Assembly (NCBI RefSeq): GCF_900167405.1 | Contig: NZ_FUWO01000004.1 | Location: 62,001-126,000 of the forward strand | DNA: 64,000 bases | Direction: 5' to 3' | From: Globicatella sulfidifaciens DSM 15739 | GTDB taxonomy: Bacteria; Bacillota; Bacilli; Lactobacillales; Aerococcaceae | Part shown: positions 29,625 through 37,718 of the stretch, in pieces | Numbering within the stretch: the first letter of the stretch is position 1 | How the letters are laid out: each line of letters opens with the position of its first letter | Position numbers and translations under genes: made by a program | Notes under the pieces: generated by a model | Database searches by the model: none | The model's input: only the letters and a program-made list of their open reading frames with translations | What the model was told of the DNA's origin: nothing

Positions 29625-30161
29625 ATGAATATTACAGTGTACTGTGGCTCTAATTTTGGTAATCAGTCAATTTATGAAGAATTTGCTCGTGATTTGGGGC
29701 GTTTTATTGCCATGCATCAACATCAATTAATTTATGGCGGAGGCAATAAAGGGTTGATGGGAGTACTAGCGAATAGCGTTATCAACACTGGTGGTCAAGC
29801 AATCGGGATTATGCCCAGTTTTCTAATCAATAAAGAAGTAGCCAATATTAATTTGACCGAATTTATTGAAGTAGACACCATGTCTGAAAGAAAAATAAAG
29901 ATGATTGAATTAGGAGAAGCTTTTGTCGCTTTACCGGGAGGACCTGGCACACTAGAAGAAATTACTGAGGTCATCAGTTTAATTCGTCTAAATCTTATTA
30001 ACAAAGAGTGCTATTTAATGAATATTCATGGTTACTACAATCATTTAGAAATATTTTTTGATACGATGGTTAAGGAAGGCTTCATGACCGTTAAAGAACG
30101 ACAAAAGATTCATTTTGTTGAAAGCATTGGTGAATTAGAACTGTTAATTGAACAACATTAA
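29625..30161 (+). CDS. LOG-family protein (TIGR00730, nucleotide 5'-monophosphate phosphoribohydrolase-like)
   Basis: A 178-aa Rossmann-like protein with GGGNKGLMG at residues 38-46 and the catalytic PGGPGTLEE at 104-112. Family members hydrolyse the N-glycosidic bond of AMP-type nucleotides (cytokinin-activating LOG in plants; Pur/nucleosidase activity in bacteria). It is 5 nt from xpt, so both probably act in purine recycling, which is inference. The true bacterial substrate is unclear. Confidence 0.85.
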   Translation: MNITVYCGSNFGNQSIYEEFARDLGRFIAMHQHQLIYGGGNKGLMGVLANSVINTGGQAIGIMPSFLINKEVANINLTEFIEVDTMSERKIKMIELGEAFVALPGGPGTLEEITEVISLIRLNLINKECYLMNIHGYYNHLEIFFDTMVKEGFMTVKERQKIHFVESIGELELLIEQH

Positions 30162-30167
30162 TAAAGA

Positions 30168-30250
30168 GGGACTTAATCATGAGTTGTGGTAATGAACCAG
30201 CACAAGTTAAAGGCTTTTGCTAGGGTTACTAAGACTATTGGTTAAGTCCA
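30168..30250 (+). other. closed stem-loop element with a 14-codon ORF
   Basis: GGACTTAATC (30169-30178) pairs over 10 bp, with one G-U, with GGTTAAGTCC (about 30239-30248). Inside, AGCACAAG and CTTTTGCT pair over 8 positions with one mismatch, flanked by AACC/GGTT. The 14-codon ORF at 30179-30223 starts after AGAGGG with 8-nt spacing and encodes MSCGNEPAQVKGFC. It may be an unusual terminator for the LOG gene, a regulatory RNA, or a leader-type peptide; none is established. It lies between convergent genes. Confidence 0.4.
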
Positions 30251-30280
30251 CTTTTGTTTTAGCGATGAAAATACTTGTGT

Positions 30281-31360
30281 TTAAGTACGAGACGCTAAAT
30301 TCTCTAAATAGGTCATCCCCTTTATAATATCATCTGCTGTCAGATCTGGTTTAGCTAAAATAAAACTCTCATTATTTGAAGCGGCATAGGTGGCAACTTG
30401 ACTAATTTTGTTAGGTAAATCTTCCGTCACACCAAGTTGTTTTAAAGTAGTTGGAAAATGATTGACGTGGTAAAAGGGTAAGAGGGTATTCAGTTCTTCG
30501 CGATTACCTAATGTAGCAATTTGTACCAAAATACCATAAGCTACTTTGACTCCGTGTTCAATTGAAGCCGTTTCAGGTAGGAGTGTGAGACCATTATGAA
30601 CAGCATGAGCCCCTGCGATTCGTCCATATGACCCAGCAAAGCCACCTACACTGGCAGCGATTAAAAATATAGTATCCACGATTCGTTGAAACGCATCTGA
30701 TAATTGTTTAGATTGTATACTTTCAATCGCTTTAGCACCATCATTTAACAAAGTTTCCCTAGATAATTGAGCGCTACTAAGACCAAGGGCAATGCTAGTG
30801 GACCAAGGTAACGGTAATTTTTCTGCTAAGGCAATGGCTTCATACCATTTTGCGAGGGTATCGCCGATGCCACTTTGTAAATACTTTAGTGGCGATTCTA
30901 TTAATAAATCTGTATCGACAATCGTTAAGAAAGCAGCTTTGGGGTAGTAGTCAACGGTTTTAAAGGTATGATCAGGGTGATAAATAACACTTAATGGTGT
31001 ACAGGCTGCACAGGTTCCTAGAACTGTTGGAATCATTACATACTCCACTTGAAGTTTGTTAGCAACGCCTTTTGCTGTATCAAGTGCTTTACCACCACCG
31101 ACTCCAATAATAAGATCGGTACCTGAAGGGGCATTGTTTACTAAACTTTCAATGTTTTCATGGGAAGCACTCTGGTCATAGAATAAAACAGAGTAGCGAC
31201 GACCTTGAGGGTAAAATTTATTAAAAGCATGGTAAGCTTTATCACCAGTAATAATTAAAGGTTGTTTAAACAATTGAATGGAGCTGTCTAAAAAAGTTAA
31301 AGCTCCCGGTTGACTGATATATTGTCCAACACCTGGACGGGTTATTTCAGATAATTCCAT
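30281..31360 (-). CDS. iron-containing alcohol dehydrogenase family protein, HcxA/GldA-like
   Basis: A 359-aa NAD(P)-dependent dehydrogenase. The dinucleotide loop is GVGGGKALDTAK at residues 86-97; metal ligands are expected at Asp167 (in GIGDTLAKWYEA) and the histidines of GAHAVHNGL. The stretch from PTVLGTCAACTPLSV to AKWYEA resembles E. coli HcxA (YbdH, hydroxycarboxylate dehydrogenase) more than classical glycerol dehydrogenase, from memory. The ATG at 31360 has AAAGAAG at 7 nt; ATGs at 31366 and 31405 are alternatives. Divergent from the aldo/keto reductase. Confidence 0.78.
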   Translation of the reverse strand: MELSEITRPGVGQYISQPGALTFLDSSIQLFKQPLIITGDKAYHAFNKFYPQGRRYSVLFYDQSASHENIESLVNNAPSGTDLIIGVGGGKALDTAKGVANKLQVEYVMIPTVLGTCAACTPLSVIYHPDHTFKTVDYYPKAAFLTIVDTDLLIESPLKYLQSGIGDTLAKWYEAIALAEKLPLPWSTSIALGLSSAQLSRETLLNDGAKAIESIQSKQLSDAFQRIVDTIFLIAASVGGFAGSYGRIAGAHAVHNGLTLLPETASIEHGVKVAYGILVQIATLGNREELNTLLPFYHVNHFPTTLKQLGVTEDLPNKISQVATYAASNNESFILAKPDLTADDIIKGMTYLENLASRT

Positions 31361-31475
31361 ACACATTCTTCTTTCTAAAAAAAGTATAAATAAACATACT
31401 CTCATATTATTTTAATCAATATCTAATCTATCATAGTGAGTACAAGATTTCAAATGAAAAATAGAAGATAAAATA

Positions 31476-31505
31476 TTGTCATTTAGAGAATATCTATTGT
31501 ATGAT
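31476..31505 (+). promoter_or_regulatory. promoter of the aldo/keto reductase gene
   Basis: TTGTCA (31476-31481), 18-nt spacer, TATGAT (31500-31505). Confidence 0.55.
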
Positions 31506-31509
31506 ATAG

Positions 31510-31522
31510 TTAACAACGTTAA
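31510..31522. promoter_or_regulatory. 13-bp dyad at the transcription start, possible operator
   Basis: TTAAC-AAC-GTTAA is a perfect 5-bp inverted repeat, 4 nt after the -10 box and before the SD of the reductase gene. Its position over the expected +1 suits a repressor. The regulator is not identified. Confidence 0.4.
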
Positions 31523-31539
31523 TATTTAGGAGGGTTCAG

Positions 31540-32391
31540 ATGAAAAAAGAATTATCTTTAAACAATGGGACAAAGATTCCGATGATTGGCTTTGGTACTT
31601 GGCGCTTAGAAGAAGGCGAACAAGCGTATAATGCTGTCAAATATGCTTTAGAAGTAGGTTATCGCCATATTGACACAGCACAAGGGTATCAAAATGAATC
31701 AAGTGTCGGGCAAGCTATTTTAGATAGTGGCATTGATCGTCAGCAATTATATGTAACCACAAAAGTAGTCAATACTGTAAGAGGCTACGATAATACTACA
31801 CGTTCAATCGAAGCGTCTTTGGAAAAGCTGAAAACGGATTATTTAGATTTAGTTTTGATTCATTGGCCAAATCCAAAATCTGTTCGTGATAAAGGTGAGA
31901 ATGCGTGGAAGGAAGCGAACGCAGAGACTTGGCGTGCGTTAGAAGATTTAGTAGAGGCAGGTAAAATTCGTTCAATTGGTATCTCTAACTTCTTAGAGCA
32001 CCATATTGAAGAATTATTGAAAACAGCGCGTATTAAACCGGTATTAAACCAAATTAAAATTGCACCAGGTTGTTATCCTGAGGCATTAATTAACTATTGT
32101 CGTCAACATGAGATTGAATTAGAAGCTTATAGTCCATTAGGTGCGGGTGAACTATTTAGTCATGAAACAGTGCTAGAAATGGCTAAAAAATATGATTGTA
32201 CGGCAGCACAATTAGCCTTACGTTGGGTTATTGACCGCGGTTGTATCCCTTTACCACGATCGACTAATCCCAAAAATATTCAATCAAATCTCGAATTAGA
32301 AGGCATTGAGATTTCTGAAGAAGATTCCTTAGTATTACAAAATCTTACGGGAATGAGTGGTGCGACTGATCCCGATAGCGCGACATTCTAA
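31540..32391 (+). CDS. aldo/keto reductase
   Basis: NADPH-dependent oxidoreductase, 283 aa, (beta/alpha)8 barrel. The catalytic tetrad is visible as Asp45 and Tyr50 (HIDTAQGYQNE), Lys75 (VTTKV) and His108 (LIHWP). GISNFLEHHIEELL and the C-terminal IPLPRSTNPKNIQSNLE cofactor-binding segment are typical of the diketogluconate reductase/YvgN branch. Substrate cannot be told from sequence. It has its own promoter and ends at a shared terminator opposite galT. Confidence 0.9.
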   Translation: MKKELSLNNGTKIPMIGFGTWRLEEGEQAYNAVKYALEVGYRHIDTAQGYQNESSVGQAILDSGIDRQQLYVTTKVVNTVRGYDNTTRSIEASLEKLKTDYLDLVLIHWPNPKSVRDKGENAWKEANAETWRALEDLVEAGKIRSIGISNFLEHHIEELLKTARIKPVLNQIKIAPGCYPEALINYCRQHEIELEAYSPLGAGELFSHETVLEMAKKYDCTAAQLALRWVIDRGCIPLPRSTNPKNIQSNLELEGIEISEEDSLVLQNLTGMSGATDPDSATF

Positions 32392-32407
32392 TATAATTTA
32401 AAAGCAA

Positions 32408-32483
32408 AAGACGCATACTATTTTGAATTCATAAGCTAGATAAAAAGATACTGGCTTAAAGTTTTCATCATAGTATGCGTCTT
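32408..32483. terminator. long nested bidirectional terminator
   Basis: Perfect 13-bp outer arms (32408-32420 and 32471-32483) enclose a 50-nt interior with a smaller helix (TAAGCT/GGCTTA). It lies between the convergent reductase and galT genes. Confidence 0.65.
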
Positions 32484-32496
32484 ATTTCAGTGATAA

Positions 32497-33990
32497 TTAT
32501 TGTTGATTAAAGGCATCGATAAAACGTAGCATGGCTTGACGCCCATATTCATCTTGTTTAAAGACACCTGCATCTTCAAGCACACGTCCAAATTTGTTGG
32601 TGATTGCTTGTTCGATAAAGCGGTCAATCGTGGTTTCATCATATTCTTTGTTTTTTAATTCTTTTGCCCATGTTTGGTGATATTCAGCCACTTGATTCAA
32701 GTCTGCCTGGTTTAATAAATAAGCTTTGATAATATCGATTTCATTGACTAAACGAGGCGGTAAGATCGCTAAGCCCATCACTTCTATTAGTCCGATGTTT
32801 TCTTTCTTGATATGTTGGACGTCTTGATGTGGGTGGAAGATTCCATCCGGATGTGCTTCGTTAGTTCGATTATTACGTAAGACAATATCCAATTCAAAAT
32901 TAGTATTACGACGACGAGCCACAGGCGTTACAGTGTTATGGGGTGTATCGTCTGTATAAGCAAGAACATCTACTGATTCATCAGAATAATTTCGCCAAAA
33001 GTTAAGTAATGCTTCCCCAGCAGTTGCGACTTCTTCACGATTAGCACCATTTAAACGAATAACGGACATTGGCCATTCAACTAATTCCACTTTTAAGGAA
33101 GGAAAAGCGTTCAATTTAATTGTTTGATAGGCATTCGCTTTTTCCATAGGGAAGGTATAACGCCCACCTTGATAATGGTCATGGGCTAAAATTGATCCCC
33201 CTACAATTGGTAAGTCAGCATTTGAACCAGCAAAATAGTGTGGTAACTGTTCAACAATCGCTAATAAATTGTCCATCGCTTTGCGGTCGATTTTCATAGG
33301 GGTATGATCTTCACTTAAAAAAATACTATGTTCATTGTAATAAACATATGGCGAGTATTGCATTCCATAGTGACGATCATTCAAATTTAAGCGAACAAGA
33401 CGATGTTGCTGTCTGGCTGGGTGATTATTTCGCCCTTGATACCCTTCGTTTTCCATACAAAGTAAACATAAAGGATAATTAGATTGTTTAGCATTTTTTG
33501 CTAAAGCAATTTCTTTTGGATCTTTCTCAGGTTTCGAAAGGTTAATGGTAATATCTAAATTGCCATAATTTTTGTATGGTGCGTTAAATTGGATATTCTT
33601 GGCAATGTTTCGAGTTTTAATATAGTCATTACTTTTAGAGAGTTCATAAAAATAATCCGTTGCATCCGCAGGATTATTTTGATATAACTCCCAAAACTTA
33701 TTGTTAAGTTGTGAGGGAGACGGTGTCAATAAATCCATTACAGCTGCTTCGAATTGTTCTCGTTGATAACTGATATTTTCTATGATACCCTGCTCAATGG
33801 CATATTGAGTTAATTGATCCATTAAGGAAAGTAAGTCATTAGAATCACTTACACCTTCTTCTAATTCATTGATTTGAATGAGAGACATCAGTCGATTAGT
33901 GGTGTATATCCGGTCTAAAGAATCAACCCAACCTTGTTCAATGGCGCTATTGACAAAAGCTCGGATGACGGATGAAATGTTAATTTGCAT
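32497..33990 (-). CDS. galT: UDP-glucose--hexose-1-phosphate uridylyltransferase, class II
   Basis: Leloir pathway enzyme exchanging UMP between UDP-glucose and galactose-1-phosphate, 497 aa, the length of the Gram-positive class II (GalT2) family rather than the 350-aa class I. CLLCMENEGYQGRNNHPARQ and GGSILAHDHYQGGRY (active-site His-x-His region) are characteristic. SD AGGAGG is upstream of the ATG. No galK, galE or galM is nearby, so it is a lone copy. A repeat array starts about 50 nt upstream of its start. Confidence 0.93.
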   Translation of the reverse strand: MQINISSVIRAFVNSAIEQGWVDSLDRIYTTNRLMSLIQINELEEGVSDSNDLLSLMDQLTQYAIEQGIIENISYQREQFEAAVMDLLTPSPSQLNNKFWELYQNNPADATDYFYELSKSNDYIKTRNIAKNIQFNAPYKNYGNLDITINLSKPEKDPKEIALAKNAKQSNYPLCLLCMENEGYQGRNNHPARQQHRLVRLNLNDRHYGMQYSPYVYYNEHSIFLSEDHTPMKIDRKAMDNLLAIVEQLPHYFAGSNADLPIVGGSILAHDHYQGGRYTFPMEKANAYQTIKLNAFPSLKVELVEWPMSVIRLNGANREEVATAGEALLNFWRNYSDESVDVLAYTDDTPHNTVTPVARRRNTNFELDIVLRNNRTNEAHPDGIFHPHQDVQHIKKENIGLIEVMGLAILPPRLVNEIDIIKAYLLNQADLNQVAEYHQTWAKELKNKEYDETTIDRFIEQAITNKFGRVLEDAGVFKQDEYGRQAMLRFIDAFNQQ

Positions 33991-34040
33991 ATGCAGCCTC
34001 CTAAAAATTTTTACCTACAATGTTATTATACCGTTTACCT

Positions 34041-34379
34041 TGGGAGTGGGCAAGAAGTAGAAAATTGAATGATTTTCGCTTCGTCTGTCCACCGCCGCAC
34101 AGTTGGGAGTAGACCAGAAGTAGAAAATCGAATGATTTTCGCTTCGTCGGCCTACCCCCGCACAGTTGGGAGTAGACCAGAAGTAGAAAATCGAATGATT
34201 TTCGCTTCGTCGGCCTACCCCCGCACAGTTGAGTAGGCCTCAAACAAGTCGTTAAGACGCAGTTTGAGACCACTCAACCACTGCGCTTTTAATTTAATAA
34301 CAATAACTTGATTGAGTTTATCACGTTTATGCCTAACCACGTTAAGACGCAGTTTGAGACCACTCAACCACTGCGCTTT
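34041..34379. repeat. repeat array 1 (left arm of an 11-kb inverted pair)
   Basis: Three tandem 63-bp units (34041-34103, 34104-34166, 34167-34229), units two and three nearly identical, each able to fold into a hairpin around AAAATCGAATGATTTT. A 21-bp joint leads to two identical 39-bp units (34251-34289 and 34341-34379) 90 bp apart, which also fold (CGCAGT/ACTGCG outside TTGAG/CTCAA). The same order in reverse complement occurs at 45263-45597. No transposase is present. The 63-bp period is divisible by three and creates a spurious 21-residue-repeat reading frame. Confidence 0.9.
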
Positions 34380-34481
34380 GAATTAAATGGATATGCCTGA
34401 ACAGAATTTCAAAGTTTTTGTCCAGCCTCTTTGAAAGTCGAATTGTGAGCGTTCAGCAAATTTCGAAAATGTCTCTGTTGA

Positions 34482-35804
34482 TTACCAATGTATATTACGT
34501 ATTTTGGTGTAGTCCGTTTGATTATCGAGAATCATTTTAAGATAGTCTTTGAAAAAACTTGCTGCATTATCATCGATAAGCTGTTGAATTTTTTCGATGT
34601 TTGGAATGTCTTGTAAATCCAAAGTATTGATTGGTTTTCCTGCAAAAAAAGCTAAATTAAGTGCTGCGACATATTGTGCCACTTCTTCTAATAGTGGATC
34701 ATTTTTTTGATACCAACCGCCTTCAATCATTTCGCCATAGGCCATTTTGTGACTACTATCGTCGAATAAATGTTTCATGTAGTTTGAATAATCTCGTAAT
34801 TGCGGGTTGATAATGGAGTTGGTAATAGCATAATCAGTCATCGCTAAGGGTTCTGCTTTGTAAGTAATCGCATTATTTGTAAAGGTTATTTTCCCGATGT
34901 AGGATGGATATGAAGCAAATGCCCCCGTTACAATATCGGTCAGTAGTTCGTGATTAGCGGACTCTATCGTCGCATAATGTTGAGTATGAATATGCCCACT
35001 TAAGGTAAAGGGAGTACCATATTTAAATAAGATATCACGTAATTCATCGGCATTGTCTAAAGTATACTTACTGTCTAAAGCTTGATAATGTGTAATGGTA
35101 TTATGATGAATCACGGGAATGATGCGCTTGTTTTTGTTTTGTGCTAGTTGAAAAATATTATCAATCCATTGGAGAGTCGTTTGGCTAAGTAAGCCATTGA
35201 TTTTAGGAGCGCCAACCCCTTCAACATCACTATATAGATTACTATCAAGCATCAGTAGCCAGTAGTTATGGTTAAGAGCGGCTACATAGCTTAGGCTATC
35301 TGAATCGCGGTTAATAGCTTCTTGATAGCCAAACTCATCAAATATCGTTGCAAATTCGTGATCCAAGACTTGCCTTGTTTTGATAAAGGATTCTCCTTTA
35401 AATTCACGGGCCCAACCACTTGCGATATCGTGATTGCCAGGAATGACAAACACGTCGGTACCTAATGCTTCTATATTTCTAAAATATTCGGCTAGGTCGA
35501 GCATGCTTTGGTATTCCCCATTTAAGGTGAGATCACCTGAAATGATAAGAACATCTGGTTTTTCTTGAGTAATTTCTTGGGTTAGAGCTTGCATACGTTC
35601 AGCACCATAATCAAAGTCTTTTCCGGCACCCGTTTTTTTTATATGTTGATAAGCTTCACCGTCCTTATCATGCAGACTCTCAGACAAGTAGTGTAAGTCC
35701 GTAATGACCCAAGCAACTAGCTCGTTGTTGGTGGCATCAATGGTTACTGGAATGAATAATAGTATGGACCAGGCCCAACAAAGCCAGTATATAATGTTTT
35801 TCAT
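34482..35804 (-). CDS. secreted calcineurin-like metallophosphoesterase
   Basis: 440 aa with an N-terminal hydrophobic segment (about 1-23) that looks like a signal peptide. Metal-binding motifs of the family are present in order: DLH (36-38), GDLTLNG (90-96), GNHD (124-127), VIHH and GHIHTQH. Such proteins hydrolyse phosphodiesters or nucleotides at the cell surface; the substrate is unknown. The ATG at 35804 follows GAGGAG; an in-frame upstream ATG would place extra residues before the signal peptide. Bounded by repeat array 1 at its 3' side. Confidence 0.85.
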   Translation of the reverse strand: MKNIIYWLCWAWSILLFIPVTIDATNNELVAWVITDLHYLSESLHDKDGEAYQHIKKTGAGKDFDYGAERMQALTQEITQEKPDVLIISGDLTLNGEYQSMLDLAEYFRNIEALGTDVFVIPGNHDIASGWAREFKGESFIKTRQVLDHEFATIFDEFGYQEAINRDSDSLSYVAALNHNYWLLMLDSNLYSDVEGVGAPKINGLLSQTTLQWIDNIFQLAQNKNKRIIPVIHHNTITHYQALDSKYTLDNADELRDILFKYGTPFTLSGHIHTQHYATIESANHELLTDIVTGAFASYPSYIGKITFTNNAITYKAEPLAMTDYAITNSIINPQLRDYSNYMKHLFDDSSHKMAYGEMIEGGWYQKNDPLLEEVAQYVAALNLAFFAGKPINTLDLQDIPNIEKIQQLIDDNAASFFKDYLKMILDNQTDYTKIRNIHW

Positions 35805-35844
35805 ACAATTCTCCTCATAGTGAATTATTTTCAATTATTGTATC

Positions 35845-35881
35845 ATAAAAAAACCTTCGCCATCGTATGATGAAGAAGGTT
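35845..35881 (-). terminator. terminator of birA-bioY
   Basis: Read on the minus strand, AACCTTC/GAAGGTT arms (35875-35881 with 35852-35858), an inner CATC/GATG helix and a T-run (35845-35851). Confidence 0.8.
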
Positions 35882-35910
35882 CGATTTGAATGCTAATAAA
35901 AATGGCCGGA

Positions 35911-36462
35911 TTATAGTGGTCTATAATTTAATCTCACAATTTTAGTTAATCTGACAGCGACTAAACTAGCGAAGATTAATTTAATTGAATCACCGATTAA
36001 AAATGGTGTCATACCGATTTGCATAATTTGAGCAACAGATTTAGATAAATTAAGAACTAGATTGAGGATGAAGCCTAGGTAAGGTACTCCAATCGCATAT
36101 ATCACAATCGTTGCTACAATGCCTGCGATGATGAATTGTTTTAATGAACTGTTTGATTTACGTGATAACAATGAAGTGACATGCGAAGCCGGAATAAAGC
36201 TGACAATAAAGCCAAATGATGGTGATAAAAAGCTATTAATCCCACCAGAAAAACCACTAAAAACGGGCAACCCAACTAATCCTAAAATCGTATAAAATGT
36301 GGTGACAATTAAAGCTTCTTGGGGTTTTAAAAGCATACCGATTAATAATACGGCGAATGTTTGTAAAGTGATGGCTACTGGCCACATTGGAATTGAAATT
36401 TGGGAACAAATAATTAATAGAGCTAACATAACAGCCATTAAAGTAATATCTCTTGTTTTCAT
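35911..36462 (-). CDS. bioY: biotin ECF transporter S component BioY
   Basis: Membrane biotin-binding protein, 183 aa with about six hydrophobic helices. QISIPMWPVAITLQTFAVLLIG near the N-terminus and GLVGLPVFSGFSGG are BioY signatures. It works with EcfA1A2T (encoded at 25.6-28.1 kb). It is 17 nt downstream of birA on the same strand, so both share a promoter that carries a BirA-like operator, giving biotin feedback. Confidence 0.93.
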   Translation of the reverse strand: MKTRDITLMAVMLALLIICSQISIPMWPVAITLQTFAVLLIGMLLKPQEALIVTTFYTILGLVGLPVFSGFSGGINSFLSPSFGFIVSFIPASHVTSLLSRKSNSSLKQFIIAGIVATIVIYAIGVPYLGFILNLVLNLSKSVAQIMQIGMTPFLIGDSIKLIFASLVAVRLTKIVRLNYRPL

Positions 36463-36479
36463 AAAAATAACTCCTTTTT

Positions 36480-37475
36480 TTACTTACTAAATTGTGTACT
36501 AGAAAAATGAATTTCAGATCCGAATAAAGCTTCTATGTTGCGATTATCATGTTCGACTAATAGATGGCCATCCTTATCGATTCCCCGAATAATCGCGCTT
36601 TGTGTTTGACCATTTTGTAGGTAAGATACCTTCTGATTCAGTCCCAACAAACGTTCTTGATAATAGTCAAGATGTTCCCGTTTATCTATGTTTTGTTCAT
36701 ATTCACAAAAGTACTCAATAAACAGAGCTAACATCTGATTATAATTAAAATTTGGTGGGATAGCATCACCGAAAATTGTTCCGGCAACTTGTTTGATTTC
36801 TTCAGATTCCTGTTCGAAGTTGCCGGCTAAATTTAATCCAATTCCTATAATAATGGAACTTACTTGATGTGACTCTATATCAATCATCGACTCACATAGA
36901 ATCCCTGCTACTTTTTTATTTTGATAAAATAAGTCATTGACCCATTTGATTTCAAGAGGACTAGCAGTATAATGACTGATTGCTTTGGTCATGGCAGCAG
37001 CAGCAAGTGTGGTATACAAAGTAATATCATTTAAAGAATCTACTTTGGGGGTAAAAACTAAGGATAGATATAGACCATGATCTAAAGATGAAACAAAACT
37101 ACGCCCATGTCGCCCGCGCCCCTTTGTCTGTTCTGTGGCAATAAATAATCCAGGTACCGTGGGAGATTGAGTGGCATGAATTTTAGCTAAGTCATTAGTT
37201 GAATTCACCTTTTCTTCAATTGTAATGGCTAACTCGGGCCAAATCGTCGCCAAACGTTGCTTTAGCTGAGTTAATTCTAAGTGATTGACACTATCAACGA
37301 GAACGTATCCTTTTCGGCCTTGCTGATTAATTTGATAGCCTTCAGAGCGTAATTGTTCAATGGCTTTCCATATTGCATTTCGAGAACATGCTAGATGATC
37401 AGCCATAAACTGCCCAGAGATAGGTTCAGGTGCGGCCTCCATTAGAAAATCTAACACTTTTTGTCGTGTTGACAT
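36480..37475 (-). CDS. birA: bifunctional biotin--protein ligase / biotin operon repressor BirA
   Basis: 331 aa. The N-terminal winged helix (about 1-60, LACSRNAIWKAIEQLR as recognition region) marks the DNA-binding class II enzyme. The catalytic domain has GRGRHGR (119-125), which binds biotinyl-AMP, and KWVNDLFYQNKKVAGIL. It biotinylates acetyl-CoA carboxylase BCCP and, charged with biotinyl-AMP, represses biotin genes. First gene of birA-bioY, so self-regulation is likely. Confidence 0.94.
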   Translation of the reverse strand: MSTRQKVLDFLMEAAPEPISGQFMADHLACSRNAIWKAIEQLRSEGYQINQQGRKGYVLVDSVNHLELTQLKQRLATIWPELAITIEEKVNSTNDLAKIHATQSPTVPGLFIATEQTKGRGRHGRSFVSSLDHGLYLSLVFTPKVDSLNDITLYTTLAAAAMTKAISHYTASPLEIKWVNDLFYQNKKVAGILCESMIDIESHQVSSIIIGIGLNLAGNFEQESEEIKQVAGTIFGDAIPPNFNYNQMLALFIEYFCEYEQNIDKREHLDYYQERLLGLNQKVSYLQNGQTQSAIIRGIDKDGHLLVEHDNRNIEALFGSEIHFSSTQFSK

Positions 37476-37508
37476 TGAGGTTCACTCCTTTTTTATCTTA
37501 ATAACGAT

Positions 37509-37537
37509 AGAATAATCGAAAACATTTTTTGTGTCAA
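37509..37537 (-). promoter_or_regulatory. promoter of birA-bioY
   Basis: On the minus strand a perfect TTGACA (37537-37532), 17-nt spacer and TATTCT (37514-37509), about 35 nt before the birA start. Confidence 0.65.
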
Positions 37538-37560
37538 CCCAATAAACGTAACAGGTGACA
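37532..37560. promoter_or_regulatory. candidate BirA operator
   Basis: TGTCAACC (37532-37539), 14 nt, GGTGACA (37554-37560) is an interrupted dyad with the architecture of BirA boxes (TTGTNAACC, 14-16 nt, GGTTNACAA). The left half contains the -35 box of the birA promoter, so binding would block RNA polymerase. The right half is a weaker match. Confidence 0.5.
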
Positions 37561-37570
37561 TAAAAACATT

Positions 37571-37667
37571 AAAAAAACACGCTTGGGTAAGCAGGATTAC
37601 TTCGATAGACAATAAAGCTTGTCATTGTTTAAATAGCGGTATCGATTAAATAATCCGTTATCAAGCG
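37571..37667 (-). terminator. long nested terminator of pepQ
   Basis: On the minus strand: outer CGCTTG/CAAGCG arms (37580-37585 with 37662-37667), then GGATTA/TAATCC (37594-37599 with 37651-37656) and TCGATA/TATCGA (37602-37607 with 37640-37645), with seven T's (37577-37571) after the outer stem. It fills most of the 243-nt birA-pepQ gap. Confidence 0.6.
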
Positions 37668-37718
37668 CATAAGATTTAAGTTTTCTTAAGTATTGAAGTG
37701 TAACTTTTTTATAAGAGA

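Noticed and set aside
34001-34273. A 90-aa minus-strand reading frame with a 21-residue repeat
   Set aside because: It is the 63-bp repeat read in one frame (63 is a multiple of three). There is no SD, and the same happens in array 2 at 45367-45549.
34251-34289. tRNA-like sequence in the 39-bp unit (GTGGTTGAGTGG resembles a D-arm)
   Set aside because: No acceptor stem, T-arm or anticodon arm can be built; it is only a hairpin.
34041-34379. CRISPR array
   Set aside because: Units are tandem without variable spacers, 63 bp long, and no cas genes are present.
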